A DNA stretch of 64,000 nucleotides from Patiriisocius_A hiemis. GTDB taxonomy: Bacteria > Bacteroidota > Bacteroidia > Flavobacteriales > Flavobacteriaceae. Where the stretch lies: contig NZ_JAVRHZ010000001.1 in NCBI RefSeq assembly GCF_031846325.1, positions 186,001-250,000 of the forward strand, read 5' to 3'. Shown piece by piece: positions 6,997-16,785 of the stretch. Within the stretch, counting starts at the first letter, position 1. Every line of letters begins with the position of its first letter. Below the pieces are notes generated by a model. The model searched no databases. It saw nothing but the letters and a program-made list of their open reading frames with translations, and was not told where the DNA came from. The translations under genes and the position numbers were made by a program.

Positions 6997-9900
6997 CTAA
7001 TTATGTCCAATGTGGCAGCCACAACCACCTTTCATAAAACTTTCGGTTTCTTGATGCCAAGGAAATGCTTGATTATAATTATTTGCTTCCCACCAGAATT
7101 GCCCTCTTTTTTTAGGATTGTTTCCTATTTCATCCATAGTTTTAGCATTATATAATCTACCATTTACCATTACCATTTCTACGGTTTGTGTGTTTTCTAT
7201 ATCCTCAAGCGGATTCTTCTCTAAAATGATTAAATCTGCTAATTTTCCTTTTTCTAGTGAACCAATATCATCACCTGCTCCAATATATTCCGCAGCATTA
7301 ATAGTAGCTGTTTTTAAAGCTTCTAGGTTACTCATTCCTCCTTGTGCCATCATCCAAGTTTCCCAATGTGCTCCAAGCCCTTGAAGTTGACCATGCGCTC
7401 CCATATTTACTTTCACACCAGCATCAGAAAGTTTCTTTGCTGTTTCAGAAACTAAAATATGTCCATTATCGTATTCTTCTTTAGGTACTTTAGTTCTATG
7501 TCTTGAGCGAGAGTCGACAATAGAACGAGGTGTAAAGGTGAGTAGTTTTTCATTTTCCCAAACATTATCACGTTGGTAGAAATAATATTCGCCATTCATT
7601 CCACCATAATTTACAATAAGTGTAGGTGTATATCCGGTACCACTTTTACCCCAAATTTCTAATACATCTTTATAGACAGGTGCTACAGGAATATTATGTT
7701 CTACACCAGTATGGCCATCTATTACCATTGTTATATTGTGATAAAAAGTTGAGCCGCCTTCAGGAACTACATTAATACCCATTTCTCTAGCAGCTTGCAA
7801 TACCTGTTGGCGTTGATCGCGACGAGGTTGATTATAACTCTTAACACTTTTTGCTCCAAAGGCTTTAGTACGCCTAATGCTACTTCTGGCGTCTTCAAGA
7901 CTATTAATAACGGCTTTAAAATCACCATCGGCTCCATATAAAATAAAACCAGTAGAGTAGAGGCGAGGTCCTACTAAAGCTCCTGACTTTTGTAATTCGG
8001 ATAAAGAAAATACCGTTTCTGTATTTGCTGATGGGTCATGTGCTGTAGTAACTCCAAAAGCTAAATTTGCCATAAATTGCCAATTCTGTTGTGTTGTTAA
8101 CCCATATCTAAAGGCTCCAATATGTGCATGTGCATCCACCAAACCTGGCATAATGGTTTTTCCTTTTGCATCATAAATTTTTGCACTTCTTGGAATTGAA
8201 ATGTTTTTTCCAATGGCTTCAATTCTGTTGTCTTTTATTAATATATGTCCGTTATCAATTACTTCATCACCATCCATTGTGATAATTCTAGCATTCATAA
8301 AAGCAATACTTCCAGAAGGTTTATCAACTGGCGCTGTAAGTCCAATTTTGATACCTTCAGTGTTCATCTCTGGGGTTTCTTTTGGTGCATTTGGTAAAAA
8401 TGTAAACCTGTTTTTTAATTCGTTACTAAAGTATTCGTCTCCTAAGGTCCACATTACTTGTTTACTGTCCTTAGACCAATGTATATTTATACCTGCGTCT
8501 TTTGCAATTTGTGAAACTGGTACATAACTCGATTTGTTGTCTAGGTCTATGGACTTTCCGTTAAGTACTAAAGGAGCTACAAATACTTTATGTAGATTAG
8601 TAAAGGCAATCCATTTATTATCTGGACTTGGGACCAATCTGTTTGCATACTTAGAGGAAACATGTTCTTTTTCATCATTTCCGTTGAGGTTTACACTAAT
8701 TAGTTTTTTTGTTAAGTTTCCAAAGTAGGTACCTCCTGTTTGTAGTAAGATGCGTTTTCCATCTTGAGTAAATTGTGGATATTCTCCTTTACTAGTAACA
8801 AACTTTTCCTCTCCTGTAGCTAAGTTTAGAGTATAAATACCTGGTTTTTTTGTGTATGTAAATCCTTGGTCTGTATTCCCGCCTTCTTTTCTGTAAACTA
8901 GATAGCGAGAATCCTTTGAGTAGGAAGGTGTACGAAATATGCCTTTACTTGAAGAAAGTTTTATAGGAATTCCTCCTGAAGCAGGAACTTTAAAAATGGC
9001 ACCTTTCTCAAGATCGTTCCAGCTGACGTAAACAATAGTGTTTCCATCTGGGGAGAATGAAGGTTCGAACTCAAAATCGGTGCCTTGTGTTAGCCTTTTA
9101 GGCGTATCATTTGGTAAATTCTTACGATATAAATATCCTAAGGAATTAAAAACTACAAAATCTTTAGTTGGTGAAGTTACTAAATGCCTAATTACTTTTG
9201 AGTTAAAATTTGTTTTTTCAATAGGAGTTTTTGTATGAACTGTTTCAGCAAGGTCAATATTTACATCTGCTGTAAAAGGTATATTAGTGACTGCAAGGTT
9301 TTTAATGTTTATTTTTTGGAACTTTCCACCACTCCAAAATACAAGTTCATTATTATTAGGTAGCCATGCAAAGTTTGGGTAAACTCCAAAAATTGCCCAA
9401 GCTTCTTGTTGGTCTTTGTCAAGGTTATCATAAATAGGAAGCTCTTCTCCAGTCTCTAAATCATGAATAAATAAAACCGACTTTGTTCTAACCCTTTTTA
9501 CAAATGCTAACTTTTTTCCATCTGGAGAAACTGTTGGTCTTGCAGCACCGCCTGGCCCTCCTGTAACTGTTTCAGTCTTTCCAGTTTCAAAATTGTATCG
9601 TTTAATTACATATATCTGCTTGTTAGGGTCTTTATTATATTGAAAAAACCCGCCTGGGTACATATCTTCAGAATAATATAAATACTTCCCGTCATTACTA
9701 ACAAAAGGCTCATTTACATCTTGTTGGTCGTTTTTACGTTTGGTAAGTTGTAACCCACTTCCTCCTGTAATATGATATTGCCACATCTCTCCAGCTCCAA
9801 GGCTTCTTCCAGATGTAAAGTGTTTTCTAGCAACTATATAATTCCCATCTGGCATCCAAACAGCATTGTTAAGAAGTCTAAAGCTTTCTTTTGTAAGCTG

Positions 9901-10290
9901 CTTTGCATTAGAGCCATCTCTATCCATAATCCAAATATTATCGCCTCCACCTGCATCACTCGTAAAGGATATTTTAGTACCATCTGGGTTAAAACGCGGC
10001 TGAATTTCAAACGGAATTCCAGTTCTTATAGCTTTTGCTTTTCCGCCAGTTATTGGTAAAGTATAGATGTCTCCAAGCATATCAAAAACAAGGGTTTGTC
10101 CATCTGGGCTTACATCCAGATTCATCCATGTTCCTTCATCTGTAGTAAAAGAATGAGTTTTGTAGTTAAAGTCTTTGCCCGGATTGGCTACGTCCCATTT
10201 AGTTTCTTCTTTTGTATTTTTTTCTTTCTTTTTCTGTGCTGAAAGCGTAAGTGTACACGCAATAAGTATAAATGATAGTATTTTTCTCAT
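6997..10290 (-). CDS. Secreted TolB-like propeller plus amidohydrolase fusion protein
   Basis: A 1097-residue exported protein. A signal peptide (about 1-18) ends TLSAQ. Residues about 40-640 hold repeated WD40-like/PD40 beta-propeller blades, marked by phrases such as SPDGQTLVF, NPDGTKISF and SPDGKKLAF. Residues about 670-1060 are an amidohydrolase with the metal motif GLVDAHAHIG and further His in GHTGVEHN and GAHGQLQGLGAHWE, ending with the usual LEKGKLADLIIL. The last residues, GGCGCHIGHN, form a compact Cys/His tail. Probably a periplasmic metal-dependent hydrolase of cyclic amide or peptide-like substrates; the substrate is unknown. A TATCTTTA box lies about 30 bases upstream. Confidence 0.9.
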   Translation of the reverse strand: MRKILSFILIACTLTLSAQKKKEKNTKEETKWDVANPGKDFNYKTHSFTTDEGTWMNLDVSPDGQTLVFDMLGDIYTLPITGGKAKAIRTGIPFEIQPRFNPDGTKISFTSDAGGGDNIWIMDRDGSNAKQLTKESFRLLNNAVWMPDGNYIVARKHFTSGRSLGAGEMWQYHITGGSGLQLTKRKNDQQDVNEPFVSNDGKYLYYSEDMYPGGFFQYNKDPNKQIYVIKRYNFETGKTETVTGGPGGAARPTVSPDGKKLAFVKRVRTKSVLFIHDLETGEELPIYDNLDKDQQEAWAIFGVYPNFAWLPNNNELVFWSGGKFQKINIKNLAVTNIPFTADVNIDLAETVHTKTPIEKTNFNSKVIRHLVTSPTKDFVVFNSLGYLYRKNLPNDTPKRLTQGTDFEFEPSFSPDGNTIVYVSWNDLEKGAIFKVPASGGIPIKLSSSKGIFRTPSYSKDSRYLVYRKEGGNTDQGFTYTKKPGIYTLNLATGEEKFVTSKGEYPQFTQDGKRILLQTGGTYFGNLTKKLISVNLNGNDEKEHVSSKYANRLVPSPDNKWIAFTNLHKVFVAPLVLNGKSIDLDNKSSYVPVSQIAKDAGINIHWSKDSKQVMWTLGDEYFSNELKNRFTFLPNAPKETPEMNTEGIKIGLTAPVDKPSGSIAFMNARIITMDGDEVIDNGHILIKDNRIEAIGKNISIPRSAKIYDAKGKTIMPGLVDAHAHIGAFRYGLTTQQNWQFMANLAFGVTTAHDPSANTETVFSLSELQKSGALVGPRLYSTGFILYGADGDFKAVINSLEDARSSIRRTKAFGAKSVKSYNQPRRDQRQQVLQAAREMGINVVPEGGSTFYHNITMVIDGHTGVEHNIPVAPVYKDVLEIWGKSGTGYTPTLIVNYGGMNGEYYFYQRDNVWENEKLLTFTPRSIVDSRSRHRTKVPKEEYDNGHILVSETAKKLSDAGVKVNMGAHGQLQGLGAHWETWMMAQGGMSNLEALKTATINAAEYIGAGDDIGSLEKGKLADLIILEKNPLEDIENTQTVEMVMVNGRLYNAKTMDEIGNNPKKRGQFWWEANNYNQAFPWHQETESFMKGGCGCHIGHN

Positions 10291-10387
10291 CTTGATTGAA
10301 ATTATGATACAGACTTTAAAGATAATGATTTATTAGTCAGCAGTCATTGGTTAGTAGTGTGTAGCTAGAAGTATATTAACTTCTAGT

Positions 10388-11656
10388 TTAACTTGTCGTA
10401 TTTTTTGAAATTCTTCTAAAGGCAATAGCGGCAATACCCCCTATAACCGAAAATATAGCCAAAGCACCAAAACTATATTGATGCCCTAATTCACCTGGAT
10501 TATTATCAAGAAGATAACCCATCATAGGACCAGCAAAAATATCTGGTGTATACCCTATAAGTGACATCATTCCAACCGCTGTGCCTGTATATACTAGCGG
10601 TATATTCCCTTCCTTAAGAACTGCAAAATATAAAACTCTAATTGAGTACACTCCAAGAGCAGTACTTATCATTGCTATAAAGAAAATAAGAATTAGACTA
10701 TCATTTAAAATCCCTGAAGCAAAAAAGCTACTTCCTAATGTCATCATTACGAATCCCCAAATAAGTACTTTGGAGGGTTTTGTGATATCTGCCAAAAAAC
10801 CAATGGTAACCCCAACAATTGGTCTAATATAAAGCAATAGTGTTCCAATTTGAGCCGACTTTATTTGATCGTAGCCCATTACCTCATTGGCATACTGGGA
10901 AATAATATCGGTTGTTTTATAACCCGTATACCCGCATAGTATAATAATCATAAGCAACCAGACGGCTGGTAATTTTAAGACTTGTTTAATTGCTTTTAAT
11001 GATTCAAAGCTTTTTATTTTTTCTTCTGAAATGCTTTTTGATGTATCCTTTAAAAAAAGGAATACCAAGATTGAAATGGCTATAATAATAGTTGAAGATA
11101 CATAAATCACATACCTAAAAGCATCTTTTCTTTCAGTTAGAGGTGCTTCGGTAATTTCTGAAGTAATAAATAGAGAGAAAATAACCACGCCTACCAGCCC
11201 GAAACAGGCTCCAACTAAACCTCTTCCTCCATCTAAAAAACCAAATGCTTTTCCTTGCCGGTTGCTACCTCCCCAAATTCTAGTCGCTTTTATCATTGCT
11301 GCCCAGAAGAGTAGGATAGTGGTACAACCCCAATAACCATATAGGACTTTTAAAATAGTAAACGAAGGGAATGTTGCTAATACAAACCCACCTAAAGAAG
11401 TTAAAAAAAGCGCTGTAGCTAACAAAACACGTGGTTTAAATTTATCTGCCAACGGCCCTCCTAATAGATAGGATACAAGTGCAACTATTCCATAAATTGA
11501 AAAGCAATAGCCTAATTGTAAATTGCTTAGGTTAAAAACTTCTAAAAATGTGGGTCTAAAAACTCTAGCTAATACAAAGGGTAAAATAAAAACAGCTTCT
11601 CCTGCTAAAATAAGTAAGGTTAGATAATAGAAGGGAAGTTTTCTTTGAGATTGCAT
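10388..11656 (-). CDS. MFS transporter
   Basis: A 422-residue inner-membrane carrier of the major facilitator superfamily with about 12 membrane helices. The loop between helices 2 and 3 reads GGPLADKFKPR, the MFS signature motif A region; a longer central loop (about residues 205-225) separates the halves. Its ATG overlaps the stop of the YdeI-like gene by one base (TAATG), placing it last in an operon with M28 and M1 peptidases. That context makes a peptide breakdown product or organic acid a reasonable but unproven substrate. Confidence 0.9.
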   Translation of the reverse strand: MQSQRKLPFYYLTLLILAGEAVFILPFVLARVFRPTFLEVFNLSNLQLGYCFSIYGIVALVSYLLGGPLADKFKPRVLLATALFLTSLGGFVLATFPSFTILKVLYGYWGCTTILLFWAAMIKATRIWGGSNRQGKAFGFLDGGRGLVGACFGLVGVVIFSLFITSEITEAPLTERKDAFRYVIYVSSTIIIAISILVFLFLKDTSKSISEEKIKSFESLKAIKQVLKLPAVWLLMIIILCGYTGYKTTDIISQYANEVMGYDQIKSAQIGTLLLYIRPIVGVTIGFLADITKPSKVLIWGFVMMTLGSSFFASGILNDSLILIFFIAMISTALGVYSIRVLYFAVLKEGNIPLVYTGTAVGMMSLIGYTPDIFAGPMMGYLLDNNPGELGHQYSFGALAIFSVIGGIAAIAFRRISKNTTS

Positions 11657-12225
11657 TAGCTTCTAGATTTTTTGTTCAATCCACAGAGTGTTATAATTTC
11701 TTGTATTCTTTTGTCTCTTGTTTCTTGCCGTTTTGCACTATGTAACCAACTTAAATAAGATTTTTTGTAGCTAGGGGCAAAGTTGTTATAATTAGTAAAT
11801 GCTTTGTTATTTTTAGAAAAAGCTTTTTGTAAATCTGGTGGGATAATACCATTTTCAACATCGTCCATTTCGCTCCATTTTCCAGATTTTTTAGCTAGAT
11901 TAATAAGTTTCCAGCCACTTTCGTGAATAAGTCCTTCTTTTTCTAATGCAATTATGTATTTTTTATTGAGAGTACTCCATGTGCTTTTAGGGTTTCTATG
12001 TGTAAACAATTGCCGTCTTTTGCCCCCACCAAGACTCTTTACTGTACTATCTATCCAGCCATAACATAGTGCTACTTTAACAGCTTCTTCCCAACGCATA
12101 GTAGGGACTTTTGTTTGGAGTTTGTAAAACTCTAGGTAAATTCCGTTTTGGTATTTAGTGTGATTACTATGGAGCCACTCACGCCATTCTATTGCTCTTG
12201 GAAAATATAGTTGCGGTCGCTCCAT
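11656..12225 (-). CDS. YdeI/OmpD-associated family protein
   Basis: A 189-residue cytoplasmic protein of the YdeI/OmpD-associated group. N-terminal part: REWLHSNH, then a block with EAVKVALCYGWIDSTVK, typical of the family; the C-terminal half has the helical YKKSYLSWLHSAKRQETRDK segment. Members in enterobacteria are linked to stress and peptide resistance through OmpD; no such porin is visible here. It overlaps the genes on both sides by one base (TAATG junctions), so it belongs to the peptidase/transporter operon. Biochemical function unknown. Confidence 0.85.
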   Translation of the reverse strand: MERPQLYFPRAIEWREWLHSNHTKYQNGIYLEFYKLQTKVPTMRWEEAVKVALCYGWIDSTVKSLGGGKRRQLFTHRNPKSTWSTLNKKYIIALEKEGLIHESGWKLINLAKKSGKWSEMDDVENGIIPPDLQKAFSKNNKAFTNYNNFAPSYKKSYLSWLHSAKRQETRDKRIQEIITLCGLNKKSRS

Positions 12226-13874
12226 TAATTTATTAACTCACTATCTACATAAAAATCGTCCTTAATTTTTATAGTTTTTATGGGGTGTTCTAGTTTTTTT
12301 GTTTTCCAGTCTTTGGTAGGATAAATCCATTCTTCTTTTCCGTTAATAACCATTATTACGGGCATATCAAACCCTTCAATTATGTTGGAATACTTAAAGC
12401 TTAACTCTCTTCCTTTGTATTTGTATTCTACTTTTGGGACTTTAGTAGTACGTAAATATTGCTCCCAGAATTCGGTTAAATCAATACCTGATTCAGTACT
12501 AATAAAATCTTCAACTTGTTTACTGCTAACGGTTTGATGATAAAACTCTTTGTTTAATCCTGTTAGAATAGAACGCCATTTTTTATCATCCTCTACAAGT
12601 TGTCTAAGCGTATGCAGGATATTTGCTCCTTTGTAATACATATCGCTGCTTCCTTCATTATTTACCCCATAAACTCCAATGAGAGGCTTGTCGTTTTGTA
12701 TCATTCTACGTGTACCAATTACATATTCACTTGCTGCAATGTCACTATAGTGGTAGTTTAAATATAAATTTTCTGAATAGGCTGTAAATCCCTCATGAAT
12801 CCACATATCTGCAACATCAATATTGGTAATATTATTAGCAAACCACTCGTGACCTCCTTCGTGAATAATTATAAAATCAAATCGAAGTCCCCAACCTGTA
12901 TTTGAAAGATCTCTACCTAAATATCCATTTTGATATCTATTTCCATAAGTAACACTACTTTGATGTTCCATGCCTAAGTATGGTACTTCCACAAGCTTAA
13001 AACTATCTTCATAAAATGGATATGGGCCAAACCAATACTCAAAAGCGCGTAACATCATACCTGCTTGTTTAAACTGCTCTTTTGCTTTTTGAAGATTGTC
13101 TTTTAGAACCCAATATTGGCAGTCTAATGGACCATTTAGACCTTCAAACTTTTCCTCAAAGCTCACATAATCTCCAATATTAATGTTAACACCATAATTG
13201 TTTATAGGATTCACTACTTCCCAATTCCATGTCTTAGTAGATCCGTTATCTACAGTATTTTTTAATCTCCCGTTTCCAACACCAACCAAATCACTAGGAG
13301 CAATAATAGCTATATTAAGACCCTTATCTGGCTCGTCATAACCATGGTCTTTATTAGGCCACCAGACACTTGCACCAATTCCCTGGTTTGAAGTGGCTAT
13401 AAAATGTTTCCCATTGTTATCTTTTTTCCATGAAAAACCACCATCCCAAGGAGCATTTTTTGCAGCTCGTGGTTTCCCTGAAAAGTAAATGGTAAGTTTT
13501 TGCTCTGTTCCCTTTTGTTGTTTTTTCAACTTTAAATAGTGAACAGCTCCTTTCTTTTTTACAGATATCTTTTTTCCATTTTGTTCTACTTTGTCAATTT
13601 GCATAGGTTTTTGCAAATCTATTTGCATCACTTTTTCATTTTCTAAAACGGTATATGTTATTGTGTTAGTCCCTTTAATGGTTTTTGTTTCTGGGAATAC
13701 TTCTACAGAAAGGTCATAATGTTGTAAATCCCACCAAGCACGCTCTGGAGTAATACTTCCTCTAAGCTTATCAGCTTCAGAAAACTTTTCTTTTTCTGAG
13801 AATAACCCAGTATTTTGAGAGATAGCTGGGGAATAGACTAGGAGAATTAGTATTGATACTATTATTTTTTTCAT
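12225..13874 (-). CDS. Secreted M1-family metallopeptidase
   Basis: A 549-residue zinc aminopeptidase-like protein with a signal peptide ending PAISQ. The zinc site is complete: HEGGHEWF followed after 18 residues by Glu in WIHEGFTAY. The exopeptidase motif appears as YLGMEHQSS rather than GAMEN, as often in Bacteroidota members. The N-terminal beta domain contains NPINNYGVNINIGDY. It is shorter than classical M1 enzymes (no long C-terminal helical domain). It begins five bases after the M28 gene and is followed by the YdeI-like gene with one-base overlap. Likely role: trimming peptides in the periplasm or outside. Confidence 0.92.
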   Translation of the reverse strand: MKKIIVSILILLVYSPAISQNTGLFSEKEKFSEADKLRGSITPERAWWDLQHYDLSVEVFPETKTIKGTNTITYTVLENEKVMQIDLQKPMQIDKVEQNGKKISVKKKGAVHYLKLKKQQKGTEQKLTIYFSGKPRAAKNAPWDGGFSWKKDNNGKHFIATSNQGIGASVWWPNKDHGYDEPDKGLNIAIIAPSDLVGVGNGRLKNTVDNGSTKTWNWEVVNPINNYGVNINIGDYVSFEEKFEGLNGPLDCQYWVLKDNLQKAKEQFKQAGMMLRAFEYWFGPYPFYEDSFKLVEVPYLGMEHQSSVTYGNRYQNGYLGRDLSNTGWGLRFDFIIIHEGGHEWFANNITNIDVADMWIHEGFTAYSENLYLNYHYSDIAASEYVIGTRRMIQNDKPLIGVYGVNNEGSSDMYYKGANILHTLRQLVEDDKKWRSILTGLNKEFYHQTVSSKQVEDFISTESGIDLTEFWEQYLRTTKVPKVEYKYKGRELSFKYSNIIEGFDMPVIMVINGKEEWIYPTKDWKTKKLEHPIKTIKIKDDFYVDSELIN

Positions 13875-13879
13875 ACTTT

Positions 13880-15211
13880 TTATCTAAAAATTGAATTTGG
13901 AAAAACTACGACACTTTCATGCCCATTTGCTCCTACAGCAGAAATACCGAAGAAATAATTATCGATTACGATTCCGTTTAAGGTAAATTCATTTATATCA
14001 CCTACATATCTACTGTAATCCCAAGTTGGGGAGGTAGTGTCTCGCCAGTATATCTTGTAACCAACAGCTCCATCAACTTTTTTCCACTTAAATTTTGCTG
14101 AAGGTTCTACAATACCACCTATACTAACTTCCTCGGGTGCTGGAGGTGCCCAAGCCAAACTCGCCATTGTAATGGCATTGACAGCCGTTAGTTTCTTTAC
14201 ATATTCAAAGTTTACAAATTTAAGTTTATCTCCATATTCAATTCCATTTTCAGTTCTAATGTCTTGGTGTTGCTGGGTATAGTTTTCATGTGCTTCCATA
14301 ATTCTAACACCGGCATATCCTAAATCATTAAACGGACGGTGATGTCCACCACGACCAAAACGATCTAAGCGATAAATCATCATAGGATTCATTTCTGGCA
14401 TGTATGTTTTGGTAGTTTTATAAACATAACGTGCTAGTTGTCTTGAAATACCATCTACCTCACCACCATAAAAACGACGTGCTCTTCGTTGCCTTTCAGT
14501 TTCAGTTGGAGGAACAGGTTCACTAAAGATTCTAAAATCTACATTACTAATTACTCCATCTACTCCTTTAATATTTCCTATCATGTCATTGTTAAGTACC
14601 CCAATAATATCCCAGCCTTTTTCTTTTGCATAAGCAGCAAAACCAGCTCCACCAAATAGTCCTTGTTCTTCTCCGCTAAGTCCCAGATATACAATGCTGC
14701 TCTCGAACTGGTATTTTGAAAGAACCCTAGCAGCTTCTATAGCTCCTGCCATACCACTAGCATTGTCATTTGCTCCTGGAGCATCTTTTGTGAAATCACT
14801 TCCGTCACTATTACGAGAATCTATATCACCACTCATAATGATATAGCGATTGGGGTATTTTGTGCCCTTTTGAACTGCTGCTACATTTACAATCCATGTG
14901 TCTTTAGGTACGCGGCGGTTACCTTCGGCTTTTACAAAATCTTTTTGGTAGAATACATCGAGACAGTTGCCGCAGTCTTTTGAGATGTTTTCAAACTCGC
15001 TTTTTATCCAACGGCGTGCTGCTCCAATTCCTCTAGTATCGCTTATAGTGTCACTAAAAGTATTTCGGGTACCAAATCCCGCTAATATTGTAATGTCTGT
15101 CTCAATTCTTTCCGCAGAAACAGCATCTATTATTTCATAAATTTTAGGATTGGTTTGTGCTTGAATGCTTAGTGAAGTTCCAAAAAGCAAGAGGATAAAA
15201 AATCTATACAT
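13880..15211 (-). CDS. Secreted M28-family metallopeptidase with C-terminal FnIII-like domain
   Basis: A 443-residue exported zinc peptidase. Signal peptide (1-18, SIQAQ). The catalytic domain (about 30-350) shows the M28 metal motifs: GANDNASG (Asp149), GLSGEEQG (Glu181-Glu182), NNDMIGN (Asp209) and a late His in IMEAHEN. The first ligand position, normally His in GHxDS, is Asp129 here (SGDIDSR). Residues about 360-443 form a fibronectin type III-like module (FKWKKVDGAVGYKIYWRD). First gene of a tight operon with M1, YdeI-like and MFS genes. Likely a dipeptidase or aminopeptidase; the His to Asp change makes the metal content uncertain. Confidence 0.88.
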   Translation of the reverse strand: MYRFFILLLFGTSLSIQAQTNPKIYEIIDAVSAERIETDITILAGFGTRNTFSDTISDTRGIGAARRWIKSEFENISKDCGNCLDVFYQKDFVKAEGNRRVPKDTWIVNVAAVQKGTKYPNRYIIMSGDIDSRNSDGSDFTKDAPGANDNASGMAGAIEAARVLSKYQFESSIVYLGLSGEEQGLFGGAGFAAYAKEKGWDIIGVLNNDMIGNIKGVDGVISNVDFRIFSEPVPPTETERQRRARRFYGGEVDGISRQLARYVYKTTKTYMPEMNPMMIYRLDRFGRGGHHRPFNDLGYAGVRIMEAHENYTQQHQDIRTENGIEYGDKLKFVNFEYVKKLTAVNAITMASLAWAPPAPEEVSIGGIVEPSAKFKWKKVDGAVGYKIYWRDTTSPTWDYSRYVGDINEFTLNGIVIDNYFFGISAVGANGHESVVVFPNSIFR

Positions 15212-15254
15212 AGGATTATTTTTCTTTAAAAATACGAAAAGTGAATGAAGTAGT

Positions 15255-16781
15255 TTATCTAATAAAAGTAACCTTAGCTATAAGGCCATTTTCAATCTCA
15301 TAAATAGCAACCGCACTAAAGTTTTGTCCATTAGCAGTAATATACTCTTCATCTATTACTTTATTTCCAATAACAATTCGATTTTTGATTTCGCAATGTA
15401 AGTCTGGAGTGCTGGAGAAAAAACCTTGGAAACTTTCTCTCATAGGTTCTTGACCTTTAGAAGATAAATTTTTTGGAAAATTATAGAGTTTGATATCTTG
15501 AGTATATGTTTTCATAAAAGCGTCTATGTCTCTATTATTATACGCCTCTAATTGTCTGTCTACAATAATTGTAGGGGTATCTGCATTTTTTTTGTTGTCT
15601 ATAAAAGTCATAGACTTTATAAGATTATTACCTGTTTTATATACCGTTGCTTGTCTGTGTGATTTTGTATTTACAGTTACCAGCTCTTCATCGATGACAT
15701 AGCCTTTATAAACAATACGATTTTTAACTTCAACATTTGCTTTCTCAACTCTTTCATAATATTTTTTATAATTAGACTTTAATGTATTTCTGCCTATGTA
15801 CATTGTATCATTTGGGAAACGTCTTACTATAACATCAGTATCAAAAGTATTTGCAAAATCATCAAGTCTCCTTTCATTAAATGGTGCTATATGTGCATCA
15901 ACTATATCTTCTGGTGAAGCTTCATCTATTTCTGCAACAAAAGCTATTTTTTCACCATTTGGACTTACAGCCAATCGGGTTATTTCTTTTAAACCTTTAT
16001 CTGAAAGATTTGCTGCTTCTTCCCACTCACCATCACCAAACAAATCATAATAATATAGTTTTGCCCCACTTCCACAAAGAAGTGTAGTTTCGGTAAGCCA
16101 TGCATGATCTTGGATACCTATGGGTAGTTCAGCAACAAAAAAGCTTTCTAAAGTATCCATATCCAATTGGTAAATGTCATGATTGCCATTTTCATTAATG
16201 GCTGTATAACTTACGGCTGTGTCATTATTTGGAATTTTATGAATAGAACGCCCACTTCCTTTTAAAAGTTTATAGGTCTTGTCTTCATTAAGTTTATAAA
16301 CAATTAGGTCTAGTTTATTTTCTCCAAGAATTGACGCGACGAGTGTGTTTTCATCAAAAAATGTATAATAAGCAATTTCTTGATTTGAAATAGGTTTGGG
16401 TTCTTTGCCATCTTGATACCTGTAAAGTCGCTGTAAACCATTTGTATCTAGTCTAACAGCAGTAATATTATTATTAAATTGTTGTTGTGGAGAATACTCG
16501 CCTCCCGTAGTAGTTTTAAATAGCCAAGAGGTTTTTGCTAATTCTGTATTGTATTTAGCAATATCTGTTTGCCCATTTCTGGTTTTTGCAAAGAGTAGGG
16601 TTGTGTTGTCTATAAATGAAGGCTGATTGTCATAACCATCATTATTTGAAATATTTTTAAAGTTACTAACCTCAAGTTGGGTAGCCCCTTTAATATCTAT
16701 AAGATATACTTCAGTATTAGGTTGGGCAAATAGAGTAGAGTATGCTAAGAAACCTGATAAAAATAGAATGTACTTTGTCAT
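15255..16781 (-). CDS. Secreted propeller-like protein with two tandem NTF2/SnoaL-like domains
   Basis: A 508-residue exported protein (signal ending TLFAQ). Residues about 30-290 contain TolB-like propeller blades (DNQPSFIDNTTLLFA, LAVSPNGEKIAF). Two NTF2-like cone domains follow, about 293-390 and 392-508; they align with each other at NRIVYKGYVIDEELVT and NRIVIGNKVIDEEYIT and at the FMKTYTQDI region. NTF2-like domains serve as enzymes or as ligand-binding modules; no catalytic residue is evident. It lies 43 bases upstream of the M28 operon on the same strand and may be read together with it. Function unknown. Confidence 0.72.
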   Translation of the reverse strand: MTKYILFLSGFLAYSTLFAQPNTEVYLIDIKGATQLEVSNFKNISNNDGYDNQPSFIDNTTLLFAKTRNGQTDIAKYNTELAKTSWLFKTTTGGEYSPQQQFNNNITAVRLDTNGLQRLYRYQDGKEPKPISNQEIAYYTFFDENTLVASILGENKLDLIVYKLNEDKTYKLLKGSGRSIHKIPNNDTAVSYTAINENGNHDIYQLDMDTLESFFVAELPIGIQDHAWLTETTLLCGSGAKLYYYDLFGDGEWEEAANLSDKGLKEITRLAVSPNGEKIAFVAEIDEASPEDIVDAHIAPFNERRLDDFANTFDTDVIVRRFPNDTMYIGRNTLKSNYKKYYERVEKANVEVKNRIVYKGYVIDEELVTVNTKSHRQATVYKTGNNLIKSMTFIDNKKNADTPTIIVDRQLEAYNNRDIDAFMKTYTQDIKLYNFPKNLSSKGQEPMRESFQGFFSSTPDLHCEIKNRIVIGNKVIDEEYITANGQNFSAVAIYEIENGLIAKVTFIR

Positions 16782-16785
16782 AAAA

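Noticed and set aside
9061..9080. GGTTCGAACTC, resembling a tRNA T-arm
   Set aside because: It lies within the propeller-amidohydrolase coding sequence and has no acceptor or anticodon arms around it.
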